Origin: Chryseomonas sp014190935
GTDB taxonomy: Bacteria; Pseudomonadota; Gammaproteobacteria; Pseudomonadales; Pseudomonadaceae
Assembly: GCF_014190935.1 (NCBI RefSeq)
Contig: NZ_JACHVV010000001.1
Coordinates: forward strand, 1,116,001 to 1,180,000
Direction of reading: 5' to 3'
Length of the DNA: 64,000 bases
The notes below the pieces were generated by a model. The model did not search any database, was not told the origin of the DNA, and worked only from the letters and a program-made list of their open reading frames with translations. Numbering within the stretch: position 1 is the stretch's first letter; each line of letters starts with the position of its first letter. Both the position numbers and the translations under genes were made by a program. Shown piece by piece: positions 7,757-18,548 of this stretch.

Positions 7757-9115
7757 TCAGCGCACCAGGCAGGGCTTCTTGTTATCGAAGGTCCAGTTGG
7801 GCGAGAGGAATTGCATGGCCATGGCGTCGTCGCGCGCGCCGAGGCCCTTGGTCTTGTACAGCTCGTGGGCGCGGGCGAGGGCGTCCAGATCCAGCTCCAC
7901 GCCCAGGCCACCCTGCTGCGGCACCGCCACCAGGCCACCCTTGATCTCCAGCGGTTGCCGGGTCAGGCGCTGGCCGTCCTGCCAGATCCAGTGGGTGTCG
8001 ATGGCGGTGATCTTGCCCGGCGCCGCGGCGGCGACGTGGGTGAACATGGCCAGGGAGATGTCGAAGTGGTTGTTGGAGTGCGAACCCCAGGTCAGGCCCC
8101 AGTCGTTGCACATCTGCGCCACCCGCACCGAGCCCTGCATCGTCCAGAAGTGTGGATCGGCCAGGGGGATGTCCACCGATTGCAGCTGGATGGCATGACC
8201 CATCTGGCGCCAGTCGGTGGCGATCATGTTGGTGGCGGTGGGCAGGCCGGTGGCGCGGCGGAATTCGGCCATCACCTCGCGTCCGGAATAGCCGTTCTCG
8301 GCGCCACAGGGGTCCTCGGCATAGGCCAGCACGTGGTGCTGGTCGCGGCACAGGCGGATGGCTTCCTTGAGCGACCAGGCGCCGTTGGGATCGAGGGTCA
8401 CGCGCGCCTCGGGGAAGCGCTCGGCCAGGGCGGTGACCGCCTCGATCTCGGCATCGCCGCTGAGCACGCCGCCCTTGAGCTTGAAGTCCTTGAAGCCGTA
8501 GCGGTCGTAGGCCGCCTCGGCCAGGCGCACCACGGTCTCGGGGGTCAGGGCTTCTTCGTTGCGCACGCGGAACCAGGCGTCGTCGCTCTCGGCTTCGCTG
8601 CGGTAGTCCAGGGTGGTCCTGGTGCGGTCGCCGACATAGAACAGGTAGCCGAGCATCTCCACGGCGTCGCGCTGCTGGCCTTCGCCGAGCAGGGCCGCGA
8701 CCGGCACTTCCAGGTGCTGGCCAAGCAGGTCGAGCAGAGCGGCTTCCAGGGCGGTGACGGCGTGGATGGTGATGCGCAGGTCGAAGGTCTGCAGGCCACG
8801 GCCGCTGGAATCACGGCCGGCGAAGGCCTGGCGGACCTGGCCGAGGATGCGCTGGTACTGCCCCAGCGGCTGGCCGACGAGGAACTGGCGGGCGTCTTCC
8901 AGCGTCTGGCGGATGCTCTCGCCGCCGGGCACCTCGCCAACGCCGGTGCGCCCGGCACTGTCCTTGAGGATCAGCACGTTGCGGGTGAAGTAGGGACCGT
9001 GGGCACCGCTCAGGTTGAGCAGCATGCTGTCCTGGCCGGCGACGGGCACGACCTCCAGCGAGGTGACCACCGGGGTGCCGGTGTGCAGGGCGGGGGTGGC
9101 GTTGAATTGCGTCAT
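7757..9115 (-). CDS. gudD: Glucarate dehydratase
   Basis: A 452-residue enolase-superfamily enzyme that dehydrates D-glucarate (and usually L-idarate) to 5-keto-4-deoxyglucarate. Supporting motifs are GRTGVGEVPGGE in the capping domain, the KFKLKGG-type catalytic lysine region (FKDFKLKGGVLSGD, about residue 215), the metal-site segment VTLDPNGAWS and the late histidine segment WGSHSNNHFDISLAM. Length is normal. The start has GGAG 9 bases upstream. It follows the transporter gene by 18 bases and precedes a terminator, so the two form a short operon. The next enzymes (5-keto-4-deoxyglucarate dehydratase, ketoglutarate semialdehyde dehydrogenase) are not in the window. Confidence 0.94.
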   Translation of the reverse strand: MTQFNATPALHTGTPVVTSLEVVPVAGQDSMLLNLSGAHGPYFTRNVLILKDSAGRTGVGEVPGGESIRQTLEDARQFLVGQPLGQYQRILGQVRQAFAGRDSSGRGLQTFDLRITIHAVTALEAALLDLLGQHLEVPVAALLGEGQQRDAVEMLGYLFYVGDRTRTTLDYRSEAESDDAWFRVRNEEALTPETVVRLAEAAYDRYGFKDFKLKGGVLSGDAEIEAVTALAERFPEARVTLDPNGAWSLKEAIRLCRDQHHVLAYAEDPCGAENGYSGREVMAEFRRATGLPTATNMIATDWRQMGHAIQLQSVDIPLADPHFWTMQGSVRVAQMCNDWGLTWGSHSNNHFDISLAMFTHVAAAAPGKITAIDTHWIWQDGQRLTRQPLEIKGGLVAVPQQGGLGVELDLDALARAHELYKTKGLGARDDAMAMQFLSPNWTFDNKKPCLVR

Positions 9116-9133
9116 GGTCGGGCTCCTTGGCGA

Positions 9134-10489
9134 TCAGCGAGAGGTTTCAGCGGCGAGCGGGGCTTCGGCGGGCGGCGTGGGCACGCCGCGCAACTCGACG
9201 CGCTTGATCTCGCCGACGACGAACAGGTAACTGATGGCGGCCACCAGGGCGTTGGCACCGACGAACACCAGGGCCATCTTGAAGGAACCGGTGGCGGCGA
9301 TGATGTAGCCGATGATGATCGGGGTGGTGATGGAGGACAGGTTGCCGATGGTGTTGAACAGGCCACCGGAGAGGCCGGCGATCTGCTTGGGCGAGGTGTC
9401 GGAGACCACCGCCCAGCCCAGGGCGCCGATGCCCTTGCCGAAGAAGGCCATGGCCATGAAGCCCACCACCATCCAGTCGGCGTCGACGTAGTTGCAGAGG
9501 ATCATGCTCATCGACAGCAGCATGCCGGCGACGATGGGGGTCTTGCGCGCCACGCTCAGGCTGCTGCCGCGGCGCAGCAGGTAGTCGGAGATCACCCCGC
9601 CCAGCACGCCGCCGATGAAGCCGCAGATGGCCGGCAGGGAGGCGATGATGCCGGCCTTGAGGATGGTCATGCCGCGTTCCTGTACCAGGTAGACGGGGAA
9701 CCAGGTGAGGAAGAAGTAGGTGAGGGCGTTGATGCAGAACTGGCCCAGGTAGATGCCGGCCATCATGCGATTGGTCAGCAGCTGGCCGATGTAGCTCCAC
9801 TTCGGGCCTTCGCTCTTCTTGCCGGGGGTGTCCAGATCGACCAGGCCACCGTTGCTGGCGATGTAGTCGATCTCGGCGGCATTGGCGCGCGGATGTTCGC
9901 GGGGGCTGTAGATCACCGCCATCCAGACCGCCGAGAAGGCGATGCCCAGGGCGCCCATCACCACGAAGACGTGCTGCCAGCCGAAGTGATAGACGATCCA
10001 GCCCATCAGCGGCGCGAACAGCACGGTGGCGAAGTATTGCGCCGAGTTGAAGATCGCCGAGGCGGTGCCGCGCTCCTTGGTGGGGAACCAGGCGGCGACG
10101 ATGCGGGCGTTGCCGGGGAAGGAGGGCGCTTCGGCCAGGCCGACCATGAATCTCAGGGCGAACAGCAGGAATACCGCGGTGCCGATGCCGAATTCACCGA
10201 TGTAGCCTTGCAGCATGGTGAACACCGACCAGGTGAAGATGCTCGCCGCATAGACCTTCTTCGAACCGAAGCGATCGAGCAGCCAGCCGCCGGGGATCTG
10301 GCCGAGCACATAGGCCCAGCCGAAGGCGGAGAAGATGAAGCCGAGGGAGACGGCACTGATGCCGAGGTCTTTTTGCAGGGCGGAGCCGGCGATGGAAATG
10401 GTGGCGCGGTCGGCGTAGTTGATCGTGGTCACGACGAACAGCATGAACAGGATCAGGTAGCGGACACGCGTCTGCTTGGTTTCGTGCAT
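9134..10489 (-). CDS. gudP: Glucarate/galactarate MFS transporter
   Basis: A 451-residue, 12-segment carrier of the anion:cation symporter family that would import glucarate by proton symport. It opens with the family pattern RYLILFMLFVVTTINYADRA, followed by FGWAYVLGQIPGGWLLDRFG between segments 2 and 3, both close to the GudP/GarP type. Co-transcription with glucarate dehydratase fixes the likely substrate. GGGAG lies about 6 bases before the ATG at 10489. Two palindromes about 80-110 bases upstream probably bind the LacI protein encoded next door. Confidence 0.9.
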   Translation of the reverse strand: MHETKQTRVRYLILFMLFVVTTINYADRATISIAGSALQKDLGISAVSLGFIFSAFGWAYVLGQIPGGWLLDRFGSKKVYAASIFTWSVFTMLQGYIGEFGIGTAVFLLFALRFMVGLAEAPSFPGNARIVAAWFPTKERGTASAIFNSAQYFATVLFAPLMGWIVYHFGWQHVFVVMGALGIAFSAVWMAVIYSPREHPRANAAEIDYIASNGGLVDLDTPGKKSEGPKWSYIGQLLTNRMMAGIYLGQFCINALTYFFLTWFPVYLVQERGMTILKAGIIASLPAICGFIGGVLGGVISDYLLRRGSSLSVARKTPIVAGMLLSMSMILCNYVDADWMVVGFMAMAFFGKGIGALGWAVVSDTSPKQIAGLSGGLFNTIGNLSSITTPIIIGYIIAATGSFKMALVFVGANALVAAISYLFVVGEIKRVELRGVPTPPAEAPLAAETSR

Positions 10490-10566
10490 GGAGAGCTCCC
10501 ACTGGTTTGTTTTTGTGTGCGGGCTGACATCGTGTAGCGGGCTTATGTTGTAAGTCGTCTGACAAC

Positions 10567-10598
10567 GATAGCGTTATCATTAAACAGATAACGCTATC
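10567..10598. promoter_or_regulatory. Pair of inverted operator palindromes between lacI-type gene and gudP
   Basis: gatagcgttatc (10567-10578) and gataacgctatc (10587-10598) are inverted copies, 20 bases centre to centre, about two helical turns. The 12-base near-symmetric form with a central CG resembles LacI-family operators. On the minus strand a possible -35 (TTGAAT, 10604-10599) with a weak -10 (AATGAT) 17 bases later would be covered by this pair, so binding would block gudPD transcription. The promoter call is tentative. Confidence 0.65.
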
Positions 10599-10637
10599 AT
10601 TCAACCGTTAAATCTGTGGCTGCGTGCAAAAAATCCG

Positions 10638-11702
10638 TTAGGAGCTCTGGCGCTCGATCAGGGTGAAACCGGTGTCGAGACTTACCGCGGTCCGATCGCC
10701 CGCGAGGCGGTCGAGCAGTGCCTGGGCGACCCTCTGGCCCATGGCATCGGCATTGACGCTGACCGTGGACAGCGCCGGGGTGGCGAAGCGGCCGTTGGTG
10801 GTGTCGCCGAAGCCGACCACCGCCAGTTGCGCGGGGATGCGCAGGCCACGGCTGCTGGCCTCGGCGACTACGCCCAGGGCCAGGGTGTCGGAGCTGCACA
10901 GCACCAGCTCCGGCGGCTCGGGGCGTTCCAGCAGGCGCGCCAGGCCGATCCGGCCGACTTCCCAGGTGGCCGGCAGCGGCAGCACCTCCATGGGCAATTC
11001 GGGGATGCCCAGCTCGGCCAGGCGGGCCTGCAGGGCCAGGTTGCGGCGCATGGCGCGGGGATCGTCCACCGAGATCACCCCGAAACGGCGATAGCCGCGG
11101 GCGACGAAGTGCTCCGCCAGGGCCGCGCCGACCTGCTCGTGGGAAAAGCCCACCTGCATGTCCAGGGCCTCGGCGCTCAGGTCCCAGGCTTCCACCACCG
11201 GGATGTTCAGCGCCGCCAGCCGCGCGCGACTGGCCGGGGTGTGCAGGGTGCCGGTGAGGACGATGCCATCGGGGCGGCGACCGAGGATGGCTTCCAGCAG
11301 TTCTTCTTCCTTTTCCGGCGAATAGCCGGTGGGACCGATCAGCGCCTGGTAGCCCGCCTCGGTGAGGCGATCCATGATCGCCTGCACCACGGTGGCATAG
11401 ATGGAGTTGGCGATGGTGGGCAGCAGGATGGCCACCAGCCGACTCTTGCTGGAGGCCAGGCTGCCCGCCAGCAGGTTGGGCACGTAGCCCAGCTCCTTGA
11501 CCACGGCCAGGACATGCTCGCGGGTGGCGTCGCTCACCAGGCTCGGGCGGTGCAGCGCCCGGGACACGGTGATGGGCGACACGCCGGCGGCGAGGGCGAC
11601 CTCGCGCACGGTGAGGGGCAGCTCGGTGGTGCCATCGAGCTGGGCGAGTTCGCGTCGGGACTTCCTGGCCAAAGCGGGTCCTTGGGTGAGAGAGGCCGCC
11701 AT
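10638..11702 (-). CDS. LacI-family transcriptional regulator of the glucarate operon
   Basis: A 354-residue repressor with a LacI helix-turn-helix (LTVREVALAAGVSPITVSRA, about residues 30-49) and a periplasmic-binding-protein-like sugar-sensing domain (LVAILLPTIANSIYATVVQA onwards, ending VVGFGDTTNGRFATPALSTV). It has about 29 residues before the HTH, longer than LacI itself, as in GntR/gluconate-type members. The gene is upstream of and in the same direction as gudPD, with the paired operators in between, which makes it the likely repressor responding to glucarate or a breakdown product. Confidence 0.85.
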   Translation of the reverse strand: MAASLTQGPALARKSRRELAQLDGTTELPLTVREVALAAGVSPITVSRALHRPSLVSDATREHVLAVVKELGYVPNLLAGSLASSKSRLVAILLPTIANSIYATVVQAIMDRLTEAGYQALIGPTGYSPEKEEELLEAILGRRPDGIVLTGTLHTPASRARLAALNIPVVEAWDLSAEALDMQVGFSHEQVGAALAEHFVARGYRRFGVISVDDPRAMRRNLALQARLAELGIPELPMEVLPLPATWEVGRIGLARLLERPEPPELVLCSSDTLALGVVAEASSRGLRIPAQLAVVGFGDTTNGRFATPALSTVSVNADAMGQRVAQALLDRLAGDRTAVSLDTGFTLIERQSS

Positions 11703-11753
11703 TATGAGAGCAAGCCCTGGCGGTTGCCATGGGCGCCGGCCAGAGCCCCCCCG

Positions 11754-12668
11754 CTAGTCGACCGCTCGCGCCGCCCGGGCGCGGCCGACCCGCGACTGGT
11801 TGGGTCGACCCAGCAGGGCGGAGACGTCCTGGCCGACCTCGACCAGTCCGGCGAGGTCGAGCCCGGTCGCTATGCCCATGCCGTCCAGCAGATAGACCAG
11901 GTCCTCGCTGGCGACATTGCCGCTGGCGCCCCGGGCATAGGGACAGCCGCCCAGGCCGCCGACGGAGCTGTCGAACACCGCGACGCCTTCGAGCAGGCTG
12001 GCGTAGACGTTGGCCAGGGCCTGGCCATGAGTGTCGTGGAAGTGCCCGGCCAGCTGGCTGAGGGGCACCTCCCGGCCCAGTCGCTGCCAGAGCGCCCGGG
12101 TCCGGCCCGGGGTGCCGACGCCGATGGTGTCGCCCAGGGAGACCTCGGCGCAGCCCAGTTCCAGCAGTTCGCGGGTCACGCTGGCCACCTGGTCGGGGGC
12201 GATCTCGCCGTCGTAGGGGCAGCCCAGCACGCAGGACACATAGCCACGCACCCGGATGCCCGCCGCCCGCGCGCCCTCGACCACGGGTACGAAGCGCGCC
12301 AGGCTCTCGGCGATGGAGCAGTTGATGTTGCGCTGGGAGAAACCCTCCGAGGCGGCGGCGAAGACGGCGATCTCATCCACCCCCGCCGCCAGGGCGGCCT
12401 CGAAGCCTTTCAGGTTGGGCACCAGCACCGAGCGGACCACGCCCTCAGGCCGGCCGAGTCCTGCCAGCACTTCGGCGGTCCCGGCCATCTGCGGCACCCA
12501 GAGTGGCGAGACGAAGCTGCCCACCTCCAGATGCCGCACGCCACTGGCGACCAGCGCCGTGCACAGCTGGATGCGCTCGGCGATGCCCAGCGCCTGGGGC
12601 TCGTTCTGCAGGCCATCGCGGGGTCCGACCTCGACCAGCCGCACCCGGGTCGGCAAGGCCTCGCTCAT
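11754..12668 (-). CDS. liuE: Hydroxymethylglutaryl-CoA lyase
   Basis: LiuE (304 residues) cleaves 3-hydroxy-3-methylglutaryl-CoA to acetoacetate and acetyl-CoA, the last step of the leucine pathway. It has the HMGL-like TIM-barrel signature: VEVGPRDGLQNE at about residues 12-23, the metal-binding HFHDTHGQA and the C-terminal lyase signature SVGGLGGCPYARGASGN containing the active-site cysteine. The start overlaps the liuD stop by 4 bases. It is the last gene of the liu operon. Confidence 0.94.
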   Translation of the reverse strand: MSEALPTRVRLVEVGPRDGLQNEPQALGIAERIQLCTALVASGVRHLEVGSFVSPLWVPQMAGTAEVLAGLGRPEGVVRSVLVPNLKGFEAALAAGVDEIAVFAAASEGFSQRNINCSIAESLARFVPVVEGARAAGIRVRGYVSCVLGCPYDGEIAPDQVASVTRELLELGCAEVSLGDTIGVGTPGRTRALWQRLGREVPLSQLAGHFHDTHGQALANVYASLLEGVAVFDSSVGGLGGCPYARGASGNVASEDLVYLLDGMGIATGLDLAGLVEVGQDVSALLGRPNQSRVGRARAARAVD

Positions 12669-14599
12669 GACGGCGACGCCTCTAGCTCCACCAGCGGCGC
12701 GCCCTCGGCCACCAGCTCGCCGGGGCTGCAGAACAGCGCCGCCACCACGCCGGCGCGGGGCGCGCGGATGCTGTGCTCCATCTTCATCGCCTCCAGGACC
12801 ACCAACGGGGCCCCGGCTGCCACGGTATCGCCGACGGCCACCGAAACCGCCACCACGCTGGCGTTCATCGGCGCGGTGAGACCACCCGCATCGGCCTGGC
12901 GCGCGACCTCGGCCAGCGGATCGGCCCAGGTGACGGCTTCGAGGCGGTCCTGCCATTCGATAAACAGCGTCTGCCCACGGCGATGGAAGCGGGCGCTCTG
13001 GCGCACGCCGTCCGCCTGCCAGTAGAGCCAATCACCGCTCAACTCGACGGCCACCGCATCGACCAGGGTCAGGTTGCGCACCTCGCCGCGACAGGCCAGC
13101 CGCAGCGCGATGCGCGGCGGTCCGCCCAGGCGCCAGCCCTGACGGGATGCCCAGGGTGACGTGGCATCGGCAGCGGGCGGCAGCGTCGCTAGCCAGGCCT
13201 GGCCCGCCAGGGTCCAGAAGGCCTCCGGCAGTTCTGCGGGTGCGGGCAGCAGGGCCGCCTGATGCCGCTCGATGAAACCGGTGTCCAGCGCCGCCGCGGC
13301 AAAGGCCGGATGGGCGAGCAGGCGCTGCAGGAAGGCGAGGTTGGTGGCGAAGCCGCCCACCGCGGTGTCTTCGAGCATGGCCAGCAAACGCTTGCGCGCC
13401 TGTTCGCGGCTGTCGCCCCAGGCGATCAGCTTGGCCAGCATGGGGTCGTAGAAGGGCGACACCTCGTCCCCTTCCTCCACGCCGCTGTCCACTCGCCGTC
13501 CCGGACCGGCCGCGGGCTCGCGATAGAGCTGCAGGGTGCCCGAGGCCGGCAGGAAGCCCTGGTCGGTGTCCTCGGCATAGAGGCGCACCTCGATGGCATG
13601 GCCGTGCAGCGGCACCTGCGCCTGGGTGAGGGGCAGGGGTTCGCCCGCGGCCACGCGCAGTTGCCAGGCCACCAGGTCCAGGCCGGTGATGGCCTCGGTG
13701 ACCGGGTGCTCCACTTGTAGCCGGGTGTTCATCTCCATGAAGAAGAAGTCGCCGCGGGCGTCGAGCAGGAATTCCACGGTGCCGGCGCCGACGTAGCCGA
13801 TGGCCTGGGCCGCCTGCACCGCCGCCTCGCCCATGGCCCGGCGTAATTCGGGCGTGAGACCCGGTGCGGGGGCCTCCTCGATCACCTTCTGGTGGCGGCG
13901 CTGGATGGAGCAATCACGTTCGTTGAGATAGAGGCAGTGGCCGTGCCCATCGGCGAACACCTGGATTTCCACGTGGCGCGGTTGCAGCACGTATTTCTCC
14001 ACCAGCATCCGCGCATCGCCAAAGGCCGAGAGCGCCTCGCGCTGGGCCGAGGCGAGGCCCTCGGCCAGGTCGGCTTCGCGTTCGACGATCTTCATGCCCT
14101 TGCCGCCGCCGCCAGCGGTGGCCTTGAGCAGCACCGGATAGCCGATGCGCGCCGCGGCGTCGCGAAAGGTGGCCAGGGACTGGTCCTCGCCGTGATAACC
14201 CGGCACCAGGGGCACCCCGGCGTCGGTCATTAGCGCCTTGGCCGCGGACTTGCTGCCCATGGCGCGGATCGCCGCGGCGGGCGGCCCGACGAAGACCAGC
14301 CCCGCCGCGGCCACCGCCTCGGCGAAGGCGGCGTTCTCGGACAGGAAGCCGTAGCCCGGATGGATCGCCTGGGCGCCGGTGGCCAGGGCGGCGGCGATGA
14401 TGCGCTCGCCCAGCAGATAGCTGTCGGCCGGTTTGGTCCCGCCCAGGTCCACCGCCCAGTCGGCCTGGCGCACGTGGCGGGCGTCGGCATCGATGGCGCT
14501 GTGCACGGCGACGGTACTCAGGCCGAGGGCCTTGGCAGTACGCATCACCCGGCAGGCGATCTCGCCGCGGTTGGCGACGAGCAGACGGTCGAAGGTCAT
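12665..14599 (-). CDS. liuD: Methylcrotonyl-CoA carboxylase biotin-carrying alpha subunit
   Basis: A 644-residue alpha chain with a biotin carboxylase domain (FDRLLVANRGEIACRVMRTA at the N-terminus; ATP-grasp glycine loop KATAGGGGKGMKIV) and a C-terminal biotinyl domain with EAMKMEHS, biotin lysine about residue 606. It carboxylates biotin for transfer to methylcrotonyl-CoA by LiuB. The start at 14599 overlaps liuC by 4 bases. The two subunits are separated in the operon by liuC, the order found in Pseudomonas liu operons. The position beside isovaleryl-CoA dehydrogenase separates it from propionyl- or geranyl-CoA carboxylases. Confidence 0.94.
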   Translation of the reverse strand: MTFDRLLVANRGEIACRVMRTAKALGLSTVAVHSAIDADARHVRQADWAVDLGGTKPADSYLLGERIIAAALATGAQAIHPGYGFLSENAAFAEAVAAAGLVFVGPPAAAIRAMGSKSAAKALMTDAGVPLVPGYHGEDQSLATFRDAAARIGYPVLLKATAGGGGKGMKIVEREADLAEGLASAQREALSAFGDARMLVEKYVLQPRHVEIQVFADGHGHCLYLNERDCSIQRRHQKVIEEAPAPGLTPELRRAMGEAAVQAAQAIGYVGAGTVEFLLDARGDFFFMEMNTRLQVEHPVTEAITGLDLVAWQLRVAAGEPLPLTQAQVPLHGHAIEVRLYAEDTDQGFLPASGTLQLYREPAAGPGRRVDSGVEEGDEVSPFYDPMLAKLIAWGDSREQARKRLLAMLEDTAVGGFATNLAFLQRLLAHPAFAAAALDTGFIERHQAALLPAPAELPEAFWTLAGQAWLATLPPAADATSPWASRQGWRLGGPPRIALRLACRGEVRNLTLVDAVAVELSGDWLYWQADGVRQSARFHRRGQTLFIEWQDRLEAVTWADPLAEVARQADAGGLTAPMNASVVAVSVAVGDTVAAGAPLVVLEAMKMEHSIRAPRAGVVAALFCSPGELVAEGAPLVELEASPS

Positions 14600-15396
14600 G
14601 GCGAGGTCTCCTGCCAGGCGGGGCGACGTTTCTCCAAAAAGGCCTGCAGGCCTTCCTGGGCTTCGGGAGTGACGCGCACCTCGGCGATCAGGCCTTCGGT
14701 GAAGGTGCGCACCTCGGCGCCGGGTGCACCGGCGCCAGCGCCGTCCAGCAGCCGCTTGCAGGCGCGCAACGCCTGGGGGCCGTTGTCCAGCAGCCGGGCG
14801 ATCCAGGCCTCGACCAGGGCCTCCAGTTCGGCGGCCGGGGCGGTCTCGGCCACCAGGCCCAGCTCGGCGGCGCGTTCGCCGGAAAAGCGCTCGGCGCCGA
14901 GCATGTAGCGCCGCGCCGCGCGCTCACCCAGGGCGCGGATCACGAAGGGCGCGATGACCGCCGGCACCAGGCCGATGCGCACCTCCGACAGGCAGAAGAT
15001 GGCGTCGCTCGCGGCCAGGGCCAGGTCGCAGCAGCTGACCAAGCCCACCGCGCCGCCAAAGGCCGCGCCCTGGACCACCGCCAGGGTCGGCATCGGCAGG
15101 CCCTGCAGGCGATACATCACCTCGGCCAGGCGCTCGGTGTCGGCGCGATTGGCGGCGGCGTCCAGGCGGGCCGCGGCCTGCATCCAGGCGAGGTCGGCGC
15201 CGGCGCAGAAGTGCCGCCCGCGACCGCGCAGGAGCAGAAAGCGCAGTTCCTGGTCGCTGGCGATCTCGGCGAGCACGCCGCCCAGCTCCGCGATCAGCTG
15301 CGCATCCAGGGCATTGTGGCGATCCGCGCGATCGATCCAGAGGGTGGCGAAGCCGCGCGGATCGCGGATCAGTTCCAGGGTGTGGAAGTCAGTCAT
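14596..15396 (-). CDS. liuC: Methylglutaconyl-CoA hydratase
   Basis: LiuC (266 residues) is a crotonase-family hydratase that turns 3-methylglutaconyl-CoA into HMG-CoA. It shows the oxyanion-hole segments RHFCAGADLAWMQ (about residues 65-77) and VQGAAFGGAVGLVSCCDLAL (about 108-127). The start is 4 bases after the liuB stop (3-base gap) and the stop overlaps liuD. Confidence 0.92.
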   Translation of the reverse strand: MTDFHTLELIRDPRGFATLWIDRADRHNALDAQLIAELGGVLAEIASDQELRFLLLRGRGRHFCAGADLAWMQAAARLDAAANRADTERLAEVMYRLQGLPMPTLAVVQGAAFGGAVGLVSCCDLALAASDAIFCLSEVRIGLVPAVIAPFVIRALGERAARRYMLGAERFSGERAAELGLVAETAPAAELEALVEAWIARLLDNGPQALRACKRLLDGAGAGAPGAEVRTFTEGLIAEVRVTPEAQEGLQAFLEKRRPAWQETSP

Positions 15397-15399
15397 GGC

Positions 15400-17007
<1,608 letters not shown>

Positions 17008-17017
17008 GAAGGCGTCC

Positions 17018-18181
17018 TCACCGGGTTTCGTTGAACAGCTCGCGGCCGATCAGCATGCGGCGGATCTCGCTGGTGCCGGCGCCGATCTCGTAGAGCTTGG
17101 CGTCGCGCAGCAGGCGGCCGGTGGGGTATTCGTTGATGTAGCCGTTGCCACCGAGGATCTGGATGGCTTCCAGGGCCATCTGGGTGGCCTTCTCGGCGGT
17201 GTAGAGGATCACCCCGGCGGCGTCCTTGCGGGTGGTCTCGCCGCGATCGCAGGCCTGGGCCACCGCATAGAGATAGGCGCGGCTGGCATTGAGGCCGGTG
17301 TAGAGATCGGCCACCTTGCCCTGGATCAGCTGGAATTCGCCGATGCTCTGGCCGAATTGCTTGCGGTCATGGACATAGGGCAGCACCACGTCCAGGCAGG
17401 CCTGCATGATGCCCACCGGGCCGCCGGCGAGGACCACCCGCTCGTAGTCCAGGCCGCTCATCAGCACTTTGACCCCGCCATTGACCTGGCCCAGCACGTT
17501 TTCTTCCGGCACCTCCACATCGTCGAAGAACAGCTCGCAGGTGTTGGAGCCGCGCATCCCCAGCTTGTCGAACTTGCTGCCGCGGCTGAAACCCTTCCAG
17601 TCGCGCTCGACGATGAAGGCGGTGATGCCGTGGGCCGCCTTTTCCGGTTCGGTCTTGGCATAGATGACGTAGGTGTGGGCATCGGGCCCGTTGGTGATCC
17701 AGGTCTTGCTGCCGTTGAGCACATAGCGATCGCCGCGGCGTTCGGCGCGCAACTTCATGGAGACCACGTCCGAGCCGGCATTGGGTTCGCTCATGGCCAG
17801 GGCGCCGACGTGCTCGCCGCTGACCAGTCCGGGCAGGTAGCGGGCCTTCTGCGCGGCGTTGCCGTTGCGGTGGATCTGGTTGACGCAGAGGTTTGAGTGG
17901 GCGCCATAGGACAGGGCCACCGAGGCCGAGCCGCGGCTAAGCTCTTCCATGGCCACCGCATGGGCCAGGTAGCCGAGTCCTGCGCCGCCGTATTCCTCGC
18001 CCACGGTGATGCCGAGCAGGCCCAGGTCACCGAAGGTGCGCCAGAGGTCCATGGGGAAGCTGTTGCTGGCATCGATCTCGCCCGCGCGGGGCGCCACCTC
18101 GCGGGCGACCAGGGTACGCACCTGGTCGCGCAGCAGGTCGAGGGTCTCGCCCAGGGCGAAGTTGAGACTCGGATAGCTCAT
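17018..18181 (-). CDS. liuA: Isovaleryl-CoA dehydrogenase
   Basis: A 387-residue FAD acyl-CoA dehydrogenase that oxidises isovaleryl-CoA to 3-methylcrotonyl-CoA and starts the liu pathway. It carries the ACAD signatures ALAMSEPNAGSDVVSMK near residue 130 and QFGQSIGEFQLIQGKVAD near 285, plus the terminal GGNGYINEYPTGRLLRDAKL. A glutamate is present near the isovaleryl-CoA dehydrogenase catalytic position in MSGLDYERVVLAGGP. The ATG at 18181 is preferred over an upstream in-frame ATG at 18445 because the upstream peptide is low-complexity and unlike any ACAD. Confidence 0.93.
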   Translation of the reverse strand: MSYPSLNFALGETLDLLRDQVRTLVAREVAPRAGEIDASNSFPMDLWRTFGDLGLLGITVGEEYGGAGLGYLAHAVAMEELSRGSASVALSYGAHSNLCVNQIHRNGNAAQKARYLPGLVSGEHVGALAMSEPNAGSDVVSMKLRAERRGDRYVLNGSKTWITNGPDAHTYVIYAKTEPEKAAHGITAFIVERDWKGFSRGSKFDKLGMRGSNTCELFFDDVEVPEENVLGQVNGGVKVLMSGLDYERVVLAGGPVGIMQACLDVVLPYVHDRKQFGQSIGEFQLIQGKVADLYTGLNASRAYLYAVAQACDRGETTRKDAAGVILYTAEKATQMALEAIQILGGNGYINEYPTGRLLRDAKLYEIGAGTSEIRRMLIGRELFNETR

Positions 18182-18548
18182 GGGGTCACCTGTTGTCGGG
18201 ATTGTCGGGTGCGAGCGGTGAGCCGATCGGGCGCGCACGGGGCGGCCGCCTGGTACGGCGCGGAGCGGAAAGGGACAGGGCGGGGCTGTGTCATCGGCCA
18301 GGCGCGGGCGTGGCGCGAAAGCGGCAGCCGGAAAGACGTCGGGCCGGGCGGCCGACGGCAGGGCAAGGGGGCGCACGGGGCGCGGGTGCGGAACGCGGGC
18401 GCCAGGGCGCACATGGTCCGTCCTCCTGTTCATTATTCTTGTCATGGCGACCGCGAGAGGAAGGCGGCGTGCCTATTCCCCTGAGTCTAGGAGGAGAAAT
18501 GCGCTATCGTGAAACGATAAAAATAGAATCCAGGTATTGGAAAAGCAG
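18182..18548. other. Intergenic region between liuA and a divergent LysR gene
   Basis: About 367 bases, strongly GC-rich between 18200 and 18400, then AT-richer. I see no gene here; in particular no MerR-type LiuR. A short palindrome tatcgt-gaa-acgata (18505-18519) lies 30 bases before the LysR start and could be its own operator. A purine-rich gaggag at about 18489-18496 looks like a ribosome site but the ATG after it (18499) opens a frame with no recognisable protein. Confidence 0.6.

Noticed and set aside
7811..10537. A 908-codon open frame on the plus strand
   Set aside because: It is antisense to gudD and gudP; its protein is rich in H, Q, A, G in the pattern of third-position GC mirror frames, and both sense genes have clear families.
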